Shown: positions 1 to 8,582 of the stretch, in pieces
Layout: the number at the start of each line of letters is the position of its first letter
Position numbering within the stretch: the stretch's first letter is position 1
Assembly: GCF_031760065.1 (NCBI RefSeq)
Contig: NZ_CP134500.1
Coordinates: 5,580,001-5,644,000, forward strand
Reading direction: 5' to 3'
Source of the DNA: Streptomyces durocortorensis
GTDB lineage: Bacteria > Actinomycetota > Actinomycetes > Streptomycetales > Streptomycetaceae
DNA length: 64,000 nt
Notes under the pieces: generated by a model
What the model was told of the DNA's origin: nothing
Databases searched by the model: none
Seen by the model: only the letters and a program-made list of their open reading frames with translations
Position numbers and translations under genes: made by a program

Positions 1-1
1 G

Positions 2-505
2 TTCGCCAAGAACAAGGCCGCGATCGACCGCGCCAAGTCCGACCCGGCGTGCACGGTCGTCGCGGGCGGCACCTACGACGACTCGGTGGGCTACTTCGTC
101 CGTCCGACCGTCATCGAGTGCTCCGACCCCGAGAACGAGGTCTTCACGACCGAGTACTTCGGCCCGATCCTCGCGATCCACGTCTACGAGGACGAGAAGT
201 ACGACGCCATGCTGGAGCAGATGGAGTCGGTGTCCGACTACGCGCTGACCGGCTCGGTCATCGCGGGCGACCGCGCGGCCGCCGCGTACACGATGGACAA
301 GCTCCGCTACGCCGCGGGCAACTTCTACATCAACGACAAGTCGACCGGCGCCGTCGTCGGCCAGCAGCCCTTCGGCGGCGGCCGTGCCTCCGGCACCAAC
401 GACAAGGCGGGCGCCCCGCAGAACCTCCAGCGCTGGACTCTGACCCGGGCCATCAAGGAGACGCTGGTCCCGCCGACCGACTACACCTACCCCCACCAGG
501 GCTGA
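2..505 (+). CDS. pruA: L-glutamate gamma-semialdehyde (1-pyrroline-5-carboxylate) dehydrogenase, 3' part
   Basis: This is the C-terminal 167 residues of an aldehyde dehydrogenase; the 5' part lies outside the window and the frame is open from base 2. The family oxidises glutamate semialdehyde to glutamate with NAD, the last step of proline catabolism in the cytoplasm. Visible marks are the ending NFYINDKSTGAVVGQQPFGG, typical of the P5C dehydrogenase branch, and the stretch EVFTTEYFGPILAI around the conserved E-x-FGP element. The catalytic cysteine region is not in the window. The stop is at 503-505 and two strong hairpins follow before the convergent nitroreductase gene. The family call is secure; the exact paralogue cannot be proven from the C-terminus alone. 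Confidence 0.93.
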   Translation, partial: FAKNKAAIDRAKSDPACTVVAGGTYDDSVGYFVRPTVIECSDPENEVFTTEYFGPILAIHVYEDEKYDAMLEQMESVSDYALTGSVIAGDRAAAAYTMDKLRYAAGNFYINDKSTGAVVGQQPFGGGRASGTNDKAGAPQNLQRWTLTRAIKETLVPPTDYTYPHQG

Positions 506-546
506 CGCCCTCCCGGGGCGCCGCAGCACGCCGCCCCGGGCCCCAG

Positions 547-570
547 GGGCTCTCCGCCGCGGGAGAGCCC
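547..570 (+). terminator. Hairpin terminator after pruA
   Basis: Nine-base-pair perfect stem GGGCTCTCC/GGAGAGCCC with a 6-nt loop, followed by TTCC. It lies 42 bases past the pruA stop. Confidence 0.75.
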
Positions 571-580
571 TTCCTGAGCA

Positions 581-623
581 CCGCCCCCCGACCGGTCCCC
601 CTACCGGCCGGGGGGCGGTTTCC
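581..623 (+). terminator. Second long hairpin between convergent genes
   Basis: Arms 581-596 and 603-618 pair over 16 bases with one mismatch and a 6-nt loop, followed by TTTCC. It sits between convergent pruA and the nitroreductase gene and could stop transcripts from either side. Confidence 0.65.
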
Positions 624-652
624 ATGGCGGGGCCTTTCTGCGAGGCGGCCCG

Positions 653-1363
653 TCAGATCTCCACCAGCACCTGATCCAGCGACTTGCGTACCAGGTCGGG
701 GACCTCGCAGTCGTCCGCGGGATGGCCGACGGGGATCACGGCGAACGCCTTCTCGTTCTCGGGCCGGCCCAGCACCTCGCCGAGGAAGCGCATCGGGCTC
801 GGGGTGTGGATCAGCGCGGCGAGCCCGGACAGATGCAGGGCGGTGAGCAGCATGCCCACCGCGATCCCGACCGACTCGTCGACGTAGTAGTGCTTGCGCT
901 TGGTGCCGTCCTCGCCCAGCCAGTAGCGCTGCTGGAAGACCACGATCAGGGCGGGCGCGTCCGTCATATGGGCCTTGACCTCGTCGGTGCCCAGCGGGCG
1001 CAGGGCGGCGAGCCACTCCTCGCCGAGCCGCCCGTCGTAGCTCAGCTTCTCCTCGTGCTCGGCGGCCTCCCGGATGTGGCGGCGTACCTCCGGGTCCTTG
1101 ACCAGGACGAAGGTCCACGGCTGCTGGTGGGCGCCCGAGGGGGCGGTGGCCGCGCAGGCGATGGCGTCGCGCAGCACCTGCTCGGGGACGGGGTCGGGGG
1201 AGAAGGCGCGGACGGTCCTGCGCTCGTCCATCCGGCGGCGCAGCCGGGCGGCATGGGCCAGGGATGTCCCCGGGGCGATCCGTTCGGGGCGGTAGGGCGT
1301 GGGGCGGTACGGGTCGCCATGGGTGGGCGACCACTGCTGAGGTGCGGGTGTCGTGTCGGACAT
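653..1363 (-). CDS. Nitroreductase-family FMN flavoprotein
   Basis: A 236-residue flavin reductase-fold protein. The N-terminal FMN phosphate-binding element RRTVRAFSPDPV (about residues 47-59) and the following AATAPSGAHQQPWTF are typical of the nitroreductase superfamily, in the sub-branch that includes iodotyrosine deiodinase-like proteins; the late segment TPSPMRFLGEVLGRPENEKA and the ending PDLVRKSLDQVL support that sub-branch. The natural substrate is unknown; the fold reduces nitro groups, quinones or halogenated aromatics with NAD(P)H. It is single-copy here, convergent with pruA and divergent from sprE. No clear ribosome binding site precedes the ATG at 1363, so a slightly different start is possible. 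Confidence 0.85.
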   Translation of the reverse strand: MSDTTPAPQQWSPTHGDPYRPTPYRPERIAPGTSLAHAARLRRRMDERRTVRAFSPDPVPEQVLRDAIACAATAPSGAHQQPWTFVLVKDPEVRRHIREAAEHEEKLSYDGRLGEEWLAALRPLGTDEVKAHMTDAPALIVVFQQRYWLGEDGTKRKHYYVDESVGIAVGMLLTALHLSGLAALIHTPSPMRFLGEVLGRPENEKAFAVIPVGHPADDCEVPDLVRKSLDQVLVEI

Positions 1364-1587
1364 GGGCGCAGTGTGCGCGGTGGCGGAGGCCGGGGGAAGC
1401 GGTGCTTCGGACAGGACGGGAGCGGGTCCCGGTCAGTGTCCGATGACCGGGACCGACCGTCCGCCGATGCCCCTGGGGTGCGCGGCCTTGGATGCCCCCG
1501 GGGCACGCACCCTTGTGGTTAGGTAATGAACATGTCAAATTCCTTTTCGGTACGTCCCCACACGTCACCCGAGAAGGAGTCCCCCCC

Positions 1588-2661
1588 ATGAGACGCAACT
1601 CCCGCGCGCGCCTCGGCGTTTCCCTGCTGCTCGTCGCCGGCGCCCTCGGCCTCGGCGCGGCTCCCTCCGCCTCCGCCGCCGACCCGTCCGCCTCCGCCGC
1701 CCCCTCGGCGATCCCCGCCCCGTCCGCGTACGCGCTCGACGCCAAGGTCGAACGCGTGCTCGGTGCCGACACCGCGGGAAGCTACCTCGACCGCAGGACC
1801 GGCGACCTGGTCGTCACCGTCACCACCGACCGGGCCGAGGAGCAGGCCCGCGCCGCCGGGGCCACCGTCCGCCGGGTGACCCGCAGCGCCGCCGAACTCC
1901 GGTCGGCCATGGACACCCTGGAGGCCGAGGCGAAGATCACCGGCACCTCCTGGGGCGTCGACCCGCGCACCAACCAGGTCGTGGTCGAGGCCGACTCCTC
2001 CGTCTCCGCCCGCGACATGGCCCGCCTGGAGGCCGTCGCCGAACGACTCGGCGGCGCGGCCGCCATCAAGCGCGTCCCCGGCGAATTCCGCCGCGAGGTG
2101 CTGGGCGGCGGCGCGATCCACGGCGGCGGCAGCCGCTGCTCGGCGGCCTTCAACGTCACCAAGGGCGGGGCCCGCTACTTCGTGACCGCCGGACACTGCA
2201 CCAACATCTCCGCCAACTGGTCGGCCCGCTCCGGCGGTCCGGTCATCGGCGTCCGGGAGGGCAGCAGCTTCCCGACCAACGACTACGGCATCGTCCGCTA
2301 CACCGACGGCTCGTCGCCCGCCGGAACCGTCGACCTCTACAACGGCTCCACCCAGGACATCACCTCCGCGGGCAACGCCGTCGTCGGCCAGGCGATCCGG
2401 AAGAGCGGGTCCACGACCAAGGTGACCTCCGGAACGGTCACCGCCGTCAACGTCACCGTCAACTACAGCGACGGGCCCGTCTACAACATGGTCCGCACCA
2501 CCGCCTGCTCGGCCGGAGGGGACAGCGGCGGCGCGCACTTCGCCGGATCCGTCGCCCTCGGCATCCACTCCGGCAGCTCCGGCTGCTCGGGCACCAACGG
2601 CTCGGCCATCCACCAGCCGGTGACCGAGGCGCTGTCCGCGTACGGCGTCACGGTGTACTGA
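1588..2661 (+). CDS. sprE: Secreted glutamyl endopeptidase (streptogrisin family, S1)
   Basis: A 357-residue pre-pro-protease. The ATG at 1588 follows GAGAAGGAG; an upstream in-frame extension has no such site and would spoil the signal peptide (residues 1-38, ending ASA). A propeptide of the alpha-lytic protease type follows, and the mature enzyme should start at Val171 (VLGGGAIHGGG), giving 187 residues. The triad is His203 (TAGHC), Asp232 (NDYGIV) and Ser313 (GDSGG). Ser two residues after the first cysteine of ACSAGGDSG and His327 in GIHSGSSGC correspond to Ser192 and His213 (chymotrypsin numbering), the pocket residues that give S. griseus glutamyl endopeptidase its preference for Glu at P1. 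The mature sequence closely matches that enzyme as I remember it. A strong terminator follows. Confidence 0.93.
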   Translation: MRRNSRARLGVSLLLVAGALGLGAAPSASAADPSASAAPSAIPAPSAYALDAKVERVLGADTAGSYLDRRTGDLVVTVTTDRAEEQARAAGATVRRVTRSAAELRSAMDTLEAEAKITGTSWGVDPRTNQVVVEADSSVSARDMARLEAVAERLGGAAAIKRVPGEFRREVLGGGAIHGGGSRCSAAFNVTKGGARYFVTAGHCTNISANWSARSGGPVIGVREGSSFPTNDYGIVRYTDGSSPAGTVDLYNGSTQDITSAGNAVVGQAIRKSGSTTKVTSGTVTAVNVTVNYSDGPVYNMVRTTACSAGGDSGGAHFAGSVALGIHSGSSGCSGTNGSAIHQPVTEALSAYGVTVY

Positions 2662-2688
2662 TCCGCCACCGGTTCCCCGCTCCACGGT

Positions 2689-2721
2689 CCGCCCGGACCG
2701 GCACGCGCCGGGTCCGGGCGG
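2689..2721 (+). terminator. Terminator after sprE
   Basis: Perfect 11-bp stem CCGCCCGGACC (2689-2699) / GGTCCGGGCGG (2711-2721) with an 11-nt loop, followed shortly by TCTTTCTC. Confidence 0.8.
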
Positions 2722-2776
2722 GCTACCGGTCTTTCTCACGTGCGGACCGGACCGCCCGCGCGCGAGGATGGGCGGC

Positions 2777-3412
2777 ATGACCGAGCCCGCCCCCGCCGTC
2801 CCCAGGTCGGATGCCGTCCTCAGGCCGGACGCTGCCGCCACGCCGGACACCGCCCCCAGGCCGGGCGCCGCCCCCGCCGTGCGTACCGTCCACACCTTCG
2901 AGCTGACCGCCGCCGAGCGCGCGAAGATCCGCGCCCTGCTCGACACCGCCTTCGACGGCGACTTCGCGGACCAGGACTGGGAGCACGCACTCGGCGGCAT
3001 CCACGCCCTGATCCACGACGAGGACGGCCTCCTGGTCGCCCACGGCGCCGTAGTCCAGCGCCGCGTCCTGCACGCGAACCGCTCCTACCGCGTCGGATAC
3101 GTCGAAGCCGTCGCCGTCCGAGCCGGCCACCGCCGGGGCGGCCTCGGCCACCGGGTGATGGCCGCGTTGGAACACGTCATCGACACGGCCCACGACTTCG
3201 GGGCCCTGTCCGCCTCCGACGCGGGCGCCGCCCTGTACGCGGCACGTGGCTGGCAGGTGTGGCCGGGCCGCCTCACCGCCCTCGGCCCGGACGGCCCGGT
3301 CCCGCTCCCCGAGGAGGAGGGAAGCACGTACGTACGCCCCGCGGCCGGACGCCCACTGCCAGCCCCCGCCCACCCGCTCGCCTTCGACTGGCGGGAGGGC
3401 GACCTGCTGTGA
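2777..3412 (+). CDS. aac(2')-I: Aminoglycoside 2'-N-acetyltransferase, AAC(2')-I type
   Basis: A 211-residue GNAT protein. Unlike a generic GNAT it carries the AAC(2')-I signature: DWEHALGGIHALI, GYVEAVAVRAGHRRGGLGHR (acetyl-CoA loop), FGALSASDAGAALYAARGW and the ending DWREGDLL, matching mycobacterial AAC(2')-Ic as I recall it. That family acetylates the 2'-amino group of gentamicin, tobramycin and dibekacin using acetyl-CoA. Residues 1-35 are a Pro/Ala/Asp-rich extension. The ATG at 2777 is preferred over 2768 because GAGG at 2764-2767 is spaced properly only for it. The gene stands alone and ends 55 bases before the convergent oxidoreductase. Whether it confers resistance in this strain is not shown. 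Confidence 0.85.
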   Translation: MTEPAPAVPRSDAVLRPDAAATPDTAPRPGAAPAVRTVHTFELTAAERAKIRALLDTAFDGDFADQDWEHALGGIHALIHDEDGLLVAHGAVVQRRVLHANRSYRVGYVEAVAVRAGHRRGGLGHRVMAALEHVIDTAHDFGALSASDAGAALYAARGWQVWPGRLTALGPDGPVPLPEEEGSTYVRPAAGRPLPAPAHPLAFDWREGDLL

Positions 3413-3466
3413 CGGCCTCCTGTGACGGCGATCCGCTGTGACCGGGGAGGGGCGCGCCCGACGCGC

Positions 3467-4477
3467 TCAGTCGGCGATCCGGATCAGCATCTTCCCGGTG
3501 TTCTCGCCCCGCAGCATCCCGAGGAACCCGTCCACAGTCCGCTCGAACCCCTCCACCACGGTGACGTCCGGCACGACCAGCCCGCTCCGCAGATGCGGCA
3601 CCAGAAGGGCGTCCAACTCCTGCTGCACGTCGTAGTGGTTGCGGACCATCACCCCTTCCAGGCGCAGGCTCTTGCCCACGATGTCGAACAGGTTGCGCGG
3701 GGCGGCGGGCGGCTCGTGCGCCGAGTGGTACTGGGAGATCGCACCCACCCACGCGATCCGGCCGTGCTCGCGGAGCACCGAGATCGCGCCCTCCAGATGG
3801 TCCCCGCCGACGTTGTCGACGTACGCGTCGATGCCGTCGGGCGCCGCCTTCGCCAGCAGCTCGCCGACCGGTCCTTCGTGGTAGTCGAAGGCCGCGTCGA
3901 AGCCGAGCTCCCCGGTCAGCCGGGCCACCTTCGCGGGCGACCCGGCGCTGCCGATCAGGCGCCCCGCGCCGAGCAGCCGGGCCATCCGCCCCACCGCCGT
4001 GCCGACCCCGCCCGCGGCCGCGGAGACGAACAGGTCCTGGCCCGGCCGGAACTCCAGGGTGCGGGTGAGCGCCACATACGCGGTGAGCCCGGTGCCGCCG
4101 AGCAGTGAGAGGTGGGCGGTGAGCGGGACCCCTTCGTACGCCGGGACCTTGCGCACCCCGGCCGTGCCGAGGGAGACCAGCGCATGGGTCCGCCAGCCCT
4201 CGCGGTGCAGGACGAGATCGCCCTCCGCCAGCCCCGGGTCGCGCGAGGCCGTCACCCGGCCCAGCGCCCGCCCCTCCAGCGGCACGCCCAGCTCCCAGCC
4301 GCCGTCCATCTCCTCCCGGTGGTAGGGGTCCACCGACAGATACAGGTTCTCCACCAGCGCTGTGCCGGGGGCCGGCTCCGGTGCGGGGGAGGTGTCGGCG
4401 GCGAAGAGGTCGGGCGTGGGGAAGCCGTCCGGGCGGGCGGTCAGCCGGAAGGTGCGGGCGGTGCGCTGTGTCGTCAT
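3467..4477 (-). CDS. NADP-dependent medium-chain oxidoreductase (leukotriene B4 dehydrogenase/alkenal reductase type)
   Basis: A 336-residue zinc-independent MDR enzyme; the family reduces carbon-carbon double bonds of enones and alkenals with NADPH. Marks are LYLSVDPYHREEM near the start, GGTGLTAYVAL, the Rossmann glycine motif AAAGGVGTAVGRMARLLGA, DAYVDNVGGDHLEGAI and the C-terminal GENTGKMLIRI. The zinc-binding cysteines of classical alcohol dehydrogenases are absent. The ATG at 4477 begins MTTQRTARTFRL; a longer in-frame start at 4546 would add a Pro-rich tail and is less likely. It is divergent from the LysR gene at 4625, its likely regulator by position. Confidence 0.88.
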   Translation of the reverse strand: MTTQRTARTFRLTARPDGFPTPDLFAADTSPAPEPAPGTALVENLYLSVDPYHREEMDGGWELGVPLEGRALGRVTASRDPGLAEGDLVLHREGWRTHALVSLGTAGVRKVPAYEGVPLTAHLSLLGGTGLTAYVALTRTLEFRPGQDLFVSAAAGGVGTAVGRMARLLGAGRLIGSAGSPAKVARLTGELGFDAAFDYHEGPVGELLAKAAPDGIDAYVDNVGGDHLEGAISVLREHGRIAWVGAISQYHSAHEPPAAPRNLFDIVGKSLRLEGVMVRNHYDVQQELDALLVPHLRSGLVVPDVTVVEGFERTVDGFLGMLRGENTGKMLIRIAD

Positions 4478-4624
4478 GCCGCTGACGGTAGAAGGGGCCG
4501 GGAGTGTTCTGGCAGGGGGTGGCGTCGATGGAAGAATCGTTTCCATGAACAGCTCTCATAAGCAGAGGTCACGGGCGTTCGGGCGGAGGTCTCGGGCGTT
4601 GCGCGGCGGGTGGTGCGGGTCGCG

Positions 4625-5542
4625 ATGACGGACCTCGCCCCGCGTGAACTCCGCGTCATCGTCGCCGTGGCCGAGGGCCGCGGGTTCTCCACCGCCGCCC
4701 AGGCCCTCGGCATGACCCAGTCCGCCGTGTCCCACTCCGTACGCACCAGCGAGCGCAAGATCGGCGCCGTGCTGTTCGACCGGGGCCGCCTCGGCGCGAC
4801 CCCCACCCCTGCCGGGGCGGCGGTCGCCGGCCACGCCCGGCGCGTCCTGCGGCTGCTCGACGTGCTGGGTGCCGAGGCCCGGGGGATCGCGGCGGGGCCC
4901 GGCTCCGCGGACACGGTGAGCGGACCGCTGCGGATCGCCGCGTTCCGCAGCGCCGCCCTGTATCTGCTGCCGCCCGCACTGGAACGCCTCACCGCCCGCC
5001 ATCCGGGCATCGAGCCGGTGGTGCGGATGGTCCGCGAGCTGGGCCCGGGCACGGCGGGCGAGGTGCTGGACGGGCGGGCCGACGTGGCGGTCGCGACGCT
5101 CGGGACCACCTCTCCCCTGCCGCCCGGGCTGGTGGGCGGAGTGCTGCTGGAGGAGGAGTACGCCCTGGTGCACCCCGCCGGGCACGCCGCGCCCCGGAGC
5201 CTGCCGTTGGTCGACTGGGCCGAGAACTGCACCTCGTACACCCGCGACTGGTGGGCGGCCCAGGAGTGGATCCCCCGGGCGACCGTGGAGGCCGAGGACG
5301 ACGGAGCGGTGCTCTCGATGGTGTCCCGCGGTCTCGGCATGGCGATCATGCCCGCTCTGTCCCTGCGCGGCGCACCCGACGGCATGGACATCACCGCTCT
5401 CGGACCCGACCGGCCCACGCGCTCGATCGGCTACGTCACCACGCCTGAGCAGGCGCGATCCCTCGCCGTACGCGCGCTGATCCGGGAACTGCGGGCGGAG
5501 CGCGGAGTGGAGGCCGTCTCAGATAGTAGGAAGTCCGACTAA
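4625..5542 (+). CDS. LysR-family transcriptional regulator
   Basis: A 305-residue LysR-type activator or repressor. The N-terminal winged helix-turn-helix spans about residues 1-60 (TDLAPRELRVIVAVAEGRGF, then AAQALGMTQSAVSHSV), followed by the periplasmic-binding-like effector domain (from about residue 90, LRIAAFRSAALYLLP, to the end). ATG 4625 is chosen; a GTG at 4610 is a possible longer start. The short effector domain and the SALYLLPPALERL wording are typical of actinobacterial LysR proteins. Its divergent partner at 3467-4477 is the likely target. The stop TAA is at 5540-5542. Confidence 0.88.
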   Translation: MTDLAPRELRVIVAVAEGRGFSTAAQALGMTQSAVSHSVRTSERKIGAVLFDRGRLGATPTPAGAAVAGHARRVLRLLDVLGAEARGIAAGPGSADTVSGPLRIAAFRSAALYLLPPALERLTARHPGIEPVVRMVRELGPGTAGEVLDGRADVAVATLGTTSPLPPGLVGGVLLEEEYALVHPAGHAAPRSLPLVDWAENCTSYTRDWWAAQEWIPRATVEAEDDGAVLSMVSRGLGMAIMPALSLRGAPDGMDITALGPDRPTRSIGYVTTPEQARSLAVRALIRELRAERGVEAVSDSRKSD

Positions 5543-5561
5543 CTGTGGAGACAGAGCGGCT

Positions 5562-5587
5562 CGGCTGTCCTAGCTTGGTAGGAGCCG
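5562..5587 (+). terminator. Weak hairpin after LysR gene
   Basis: Stem CGGC..TCCTA / TAGGAGCCG around a 6-nt loop with a two-base bulge, 20 bases past the LysR stop. No U tract follows. Confidence 0.4.
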
Positions 5588-5825
5588 AACGAATCGCTCG
5601 ATCGAGCGACTGCGGCGGTCGCGGGCGCACGCCCCGAAGCAGGTAACCCCTGCGGCGTACGCTCCCCGCCCCTTCCGGCGCCTCGAAATCCGATCCCGGC
5701 CCGGCCCCGGCACCGCACCGCCCCGCAATGCCCCGCACGGCGCTGTCCTGCACGGCACTGCATCGCGATGCGCCTGCCCGCCCGCCCCTCCCGGCATCCA
5801 TGCGATCTCAAGGAGTCGATCCATC

Positions 5826-5954
5826 ATGGCCAACACCACCACCCGCCGCGTCCGCCGCAGCTCCCGTCCGGCCGAGGCCGAGCGCAAGAACGCCGCCGCC
5901 GCCCTCCAGCGCGCCCTCGACCGCCGCGACAACGGTGGCGAGACCGGCCACTGA
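5826..5954 (+). CDS. 42-residue basic small protein
   Basis: A short reading frame with a strong ribosome binding site (AAGGAG at 5810-5815, 10-nt spacer) beginning MANTTTRRVRRSS and ending in a stop at 5952-5954. The N-terminal half is Arg-rich (RRVRRSSR) and the second half is a predicted amphipathic helix AERKNAAAALQRALDRR. There is no signal peptide or membrane segment. From memory, small proteins of this kind occur before leuB in other streptomycetes, which would support a real gene, but its function is unknown. A perfect 8-bp hairpin terminator follows 29 bases downstream, making it a self-contained unit. Confidence 0.75.
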   Translation: MANTTTRRVRRSSRPAEAERKNAAAALQRALDRRDNGGETGH

Positions 5955-5983
5955 GCCACCGGCCCACTGAGTCACCGGCCCAC

Positions 5984-6009
5984 CGCCTGCGGCCCCGGAG
6001 TCGCAGGCG
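5984..6009 (+). terminator. Terminator after the 42-residue gene
   Basis: Perfect 8-bp stem CGCCTGCG/CGCAGGCG with a 10-nt loop. Confidence 0.65.
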
Positions 6010-6064
6010 CACCGCCCGCGCGCACCGTCCCCACCCCGAACACCCTTGCCGCGTCCGTATGGTG

Positions 6065-6077
6065 GACATCGGATGTC
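6065..6077. promoter_or_regulatory. GACATC-G-GATGTC dyad in leuB promoter
   Basis: Perfect inverted repeat with 6-bp arms and a single central base. It covers the place expected for the -35 element if transcription begins at the leuB start codon, so it is a possible operator. The binding protein is unknown. Confidence 0.45.
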
Positions 6078-6096
6078 ATGGGGTGGGACGCACCGT

Positions 6097-6102
6097 TAGG
6101 CT
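6097..6102 (+). promoter_or_regulatory. Possible -10 box of leaderless leuB transcript
   Basis: TAGGCT fits TANNNT and ends six bases before the A of the leuB ATG. No Shine-Dalgarno sequence precedes that ATG (CTTCCCGC), so a leaderless mRNA is inferred. Confidence 0.5.
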
Positions 6103-6108
6103 TCCCGC

Positions 6109-7152
6109 ATGTCTCGCAGCATCGATCTCGCAGTGATCCCCGGTGACGGAATCGGCCAGGAAGTTGTGGCCCAGGGCCTCAAAGTCCTCAACGCTGTCCT
6201 CCCGCAGGATGTGAAGCTGGAGACCAAGGAGTACGACCTTGGCGCCCAGCGCTGGCACCGCACCGGCGACACCCTCCCGGACGCGGAGCTGGAGGCGCTC
6301 AAGAACCACGACGCCATCCTCCTCGGCGCGATCGGCGACCCGTCCGTGCCGTCCGGCGTCCTGGAGCGCGGGCTGCTGCTGAAGCTGCGTTTCGCCTTCG
6401 ACCACTTCATCAACCTGCGGCCCTCCAAGCTCTTCCCGAACACCGCGACCCCGCTCGCCGGCCGCCCCGACATCGACTTCGTCGTCGTCCGCGAGGGCAC
6501 CGAGGGCCCGTACACCGGTAACGGCGGCTCGCTGCGCACCGGCACGCCCGCCGAGGTCGCCACCGAGGTCAGCGTCAACACGGCGTACGGCGTCGAGCGC
6601 GTGGTCCGGGACGCCTTCGAGCGCGCGGCCGCCCGCCCGCGCAAGAAGCTGACGCTGGTCCACAAGAACAACGTCCTCGTCTACGCCGGCCACCTGTGGA
6701 AGAACACCTTCGACCGGGTCGCCGCCGAGTACCCGCAGGTCAGCACCGACTATCTGCACGTCGACGCCGCGACGATCTTCTTCGTCACCCAGCCGGAGCG
6801 CTTCGACGTCATCGTCACCGACAACCTCTTCGGCGACATCCTCACCGACCTCGCCGCCGCCGTGACCGGCGGTATCGGCCTGGCCGCCTCCGGCAACATC
6901 AACCCGACGGGCGCGTTCCCGTCGATGTTCGAGCCGGTCCACGGCTCCGCCCCCGACATCGCGGGGCAGGGCAAGGCCGACCCGACCGCCACGGTCCTCT
7001 CCGTCGCCCTCCTGCTGCGCCACCTCGGCTACGAGGCCGAGGCCGTACGCATCGAGGACGCCGTCTCCGCCGATCTCGCGGAGCGCGACGGGGCCGCCAC
7101 GCGTACGACCGACGAGATCGGCGACGCCCTCGCGGTACGCGTAGCGAGCTGA
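6109..7152 (+). CDS. leuB: 3-isopropylmalate dehydrogenase
   Basis: A 347-residue NAD-dependent enzyme that oxidises and decarboxylates 3-isopropylmalate to 2-ketoisocaproate, the third step of leucine synthesis. Marks are [10 protein letters not shown] at the N-terminus, [14 protein letters not shown], the catalytic Lys in VHKNNVL, the metal-binding Asp in [16 protein letters not shown] and the NAD-contact segment [19 protein letters not shown]. Length fits the actinobacterial type. There is no ribosome binding site and a TANNNT box lies six bases upstream, so translation is probably leaderless. ilvE follows 256 bases later after a strong terminator, so the two are separate transcripts. Confidence 0.96.
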   Translation: MSRSIDLAVIPGDGIGQEVVAQGLKVLNAVLPQDVKLETKEYDLGAQRWHRTGDTLPDAELEALKNHDAILLGAIGDPSVPSGVLERGLLLKLRFAFDHFINLRPSKLFPNTATPLAGRPDIDFVVVREGTEGPYTGNGGSLRTGTPAEVATEVSVNTAYGVERVVRDAFERAAARPRKKLTLVHKNNVLVYAGHLWKNTFDRVAAEYPQVSTDYLHVDAATIFFVTQPERFDVIVTDNLFGDILTDLAAAVTGGIGLAASGNINPTGAFPSMFEPVHGSAPDIAGQGKADPTATVLSVALLLRHLGYEAEAVRIEDAVSADLAERDGAATRTTDEIGDALAVRVAS

Positions 7153-7169
7153 CCCGACGACTCCACTTC

Positions 7170-7204
7170 GAAGCCGCCGGGTCGCAACAGCGCCCGGCGG
7201 CTTC
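7170..7204 (+). terminator. Terminator after leuB
   Basis: Perfect 12-bp stem GAAGCCGCCGGG (7170-7181) / CCCGGCGGCTTC (7193-7204), 11-nt loop. Confidence 0.8.
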
Positions 7205-7263
7205 ACCTGTGCGGCCACCGGGTGCCACCATCGACCCCTGGACCGCATTCACACCGTTTCGTG

Positions 7264-7302
7264 CACGGCCCCCCGCGAGTGATAATCGAACGCGGGGCCG
7301 TG
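7264..7302 (+). promoter_or_regulatory. Hairpin with -10-like GATAAT in its loop, upstream of ilvE
   Basis: CACGGCCCC(CC)GCG at 7264-7277 pairs with CGCGGGGCCGTG at 7291-7302, leaving a two-base bulge. The 13-nt loop contains GATAAT (7281-7286), a good -10 match. A 10-bp palindrome GTCCTAGGAC follows at 7323-7332. This may be the ilvE promoter with an overlapping operator, or an RNA structure in a longer leader. Confidence 0.4.
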
Positions 7303-7408
7303 GCTCGCGGTAAAGCTCGGACGTCCTAGGACCTGACCGAAAAGCGTCGGGCATGAACGGGCGTGGGCGCGGTCCATCACACACAAGACCGGTGAAGGAC
7401 ACGCACTC

Positions 7409-8512
7409 ATGACGACGCCCACGATCGAGCTCAAGCCCTCCTCGAACCCGCTGTCCGACGCGGAGCGCGAGGCGATCCTGGCCAGCCCCGGATTCGGCCG
7501 GCACTTCACCGATCACATGGTGACGATCCGCTGGACCGAGGGCCGCGGCTGGCACGACGCCGAGCTGGTTCCGTACGGCCCGCTGTCGCTGGACCCGGCC
7601 AACATGACCCTGCACTACGCGCAGGAGATCTTCGAGGGCCTCAAGGCCTACCGCCAGCCCGACGGCTCGGTCGCCTCCTTCCGCCCCGACGCCAACGCCC
7701 GCCGCTTCCAGCGCTCGGCCGCCCGCCTGGCCATGCCCGAGCTGCCCGTCGAGACGTTCATCGCGGCCTGCGACGCGCTGGTGCAGCAGGACAAGGCGTG
7801 GGTCCCGGCGCACGGTGGCGAGGAGTCGCTCTACCTGCGCCCGTTCATGATCGCCACCGAGGTCGGCCTCGGCGTGAAGCCGGCCAACGAGTACCTCTTC
7901 CTGGTGATCGCCTCGCCCGCCGGCGCCTACTTCCCCGGCGGCGTGAAGCCCGTCTCCATCTGGCTCTCCGAGAACCGCGTCCGCGCAGTCCCGGGCGGCA
8001 TGGGCGACGCCAAGACCGGCGGCAACTACGCGGCCTCCCTCCTCGCCCAGGCCGAGGCCGCCGAGCACGGCTGCGCCCAGGTCGCCTACCTCGACGCGGT
8101 CGAGCACAAGTGGGTCGAGGAGCTCGGCGGCATGAACCTGTACTTCGTGTACGAGCAGGAGGACGGCTCCAAGAAGATCGTCACGCCCGCCCTCACCGGC
8201 TCGCTCCTCGCGGGCGTCACCCGCGACTCCCTCCTCAAGGTCGCCCGCGACCTCGGTTACGGCTCCGAGGAGGGCCGGATCTCCATCGACCAGTGGCGCG
8301 AGGACACCGCGAACGGCACCCTCGTCGAGGTCTTCGCCTGCGGCACCGCCGCCGTCATCACCCCGGTCGGCCTGGTGAAGTCCGAGGGTGGCGAGTGGAC
8401 CCAGAGCGGCGGCGAGCCCGGCGAGGTCACCATGAAGCTGCGGGAGCGTCTTCTCGACATCCAGCGCGGTGTCGTCGAGGACGCCCACGGCTGGATGCAC
8501 CCGCTCGGCTAG
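7409..8512 (+). CDS. ilvE: Branched-chain amino acid aminotransferase
   Basis: A 367-residue fold-type IV PLP enzyme that moves the amino group between glutamate and the 2-oxo acids of Leu, Ile and Val. The PLP lysine is Lys202 in [14 protein letters not shown]. The region [19 protein letters not shown] is typical, as are [11 protein letters not shown] and the late phosphate-binding [14 protein letters not shown]. Length and ending ([19 protein letters not shown]) match the class found in actinobacteria. GAAGGA lies 10 bases before the ATG. It works with leuB and cimA of the same region. A U-containing terminator follows. Confidence 0.96.
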   Translation: MTTPTIELKPSSNPLSDAEREAILASPGFGRHFTDHMVTIRWTEGRGWHDAELVPYGPLSLDPANMTLHYAQEIFEGLKAYRQPDGSVASFRPDANARRFQRSAARLAMPELPVETFIAACDALVQQDKAWVPAHGGEESLYLRPFMIATEVGLGVKPANEYLFLVIASPAGAYFPGGVKPVSIWLSENRVRAVPGGMGDAKTGGNYAASLLAQAEAAEHGCAQVAYLDAVEHKWVEELGGMNLYFVYEQEDGSKKIVTPALTGSLLAGVTRDSLLKVARDLGYGSEEGRISIDQWREDTANGTLVEVFACGTAAVITPVGLVKSEGGEWTQSGGEPGEVTMKLRERLLDIQRGVVEDAHGWMHPLG

Positions 8513-8532
8513 GGGCTCCTCAGTCCAGGATC

Positions 8533-8566
8533 AGGCCGCACCGGGCTTCCCGCCGGTGCGGCCTTT
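8533..8566 (+). terminator. Terminator after ilvE
   Basis: Perfect 12-bp stem AGGCCGCACCGG/CCGGTGCGGCCT with an 8-nt loop, ending in TTT. Confidence 0.85.
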
Positions 8567-8582
8567 CCGTCCCCGGAGATTA

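Noticed and set aside
1492..1587. N-terminal extension of the glutamyl endopeptidase
   Set aside because: The start at 1588 has GAGAAGGAG and a proper signal peptide; the extension has neither.
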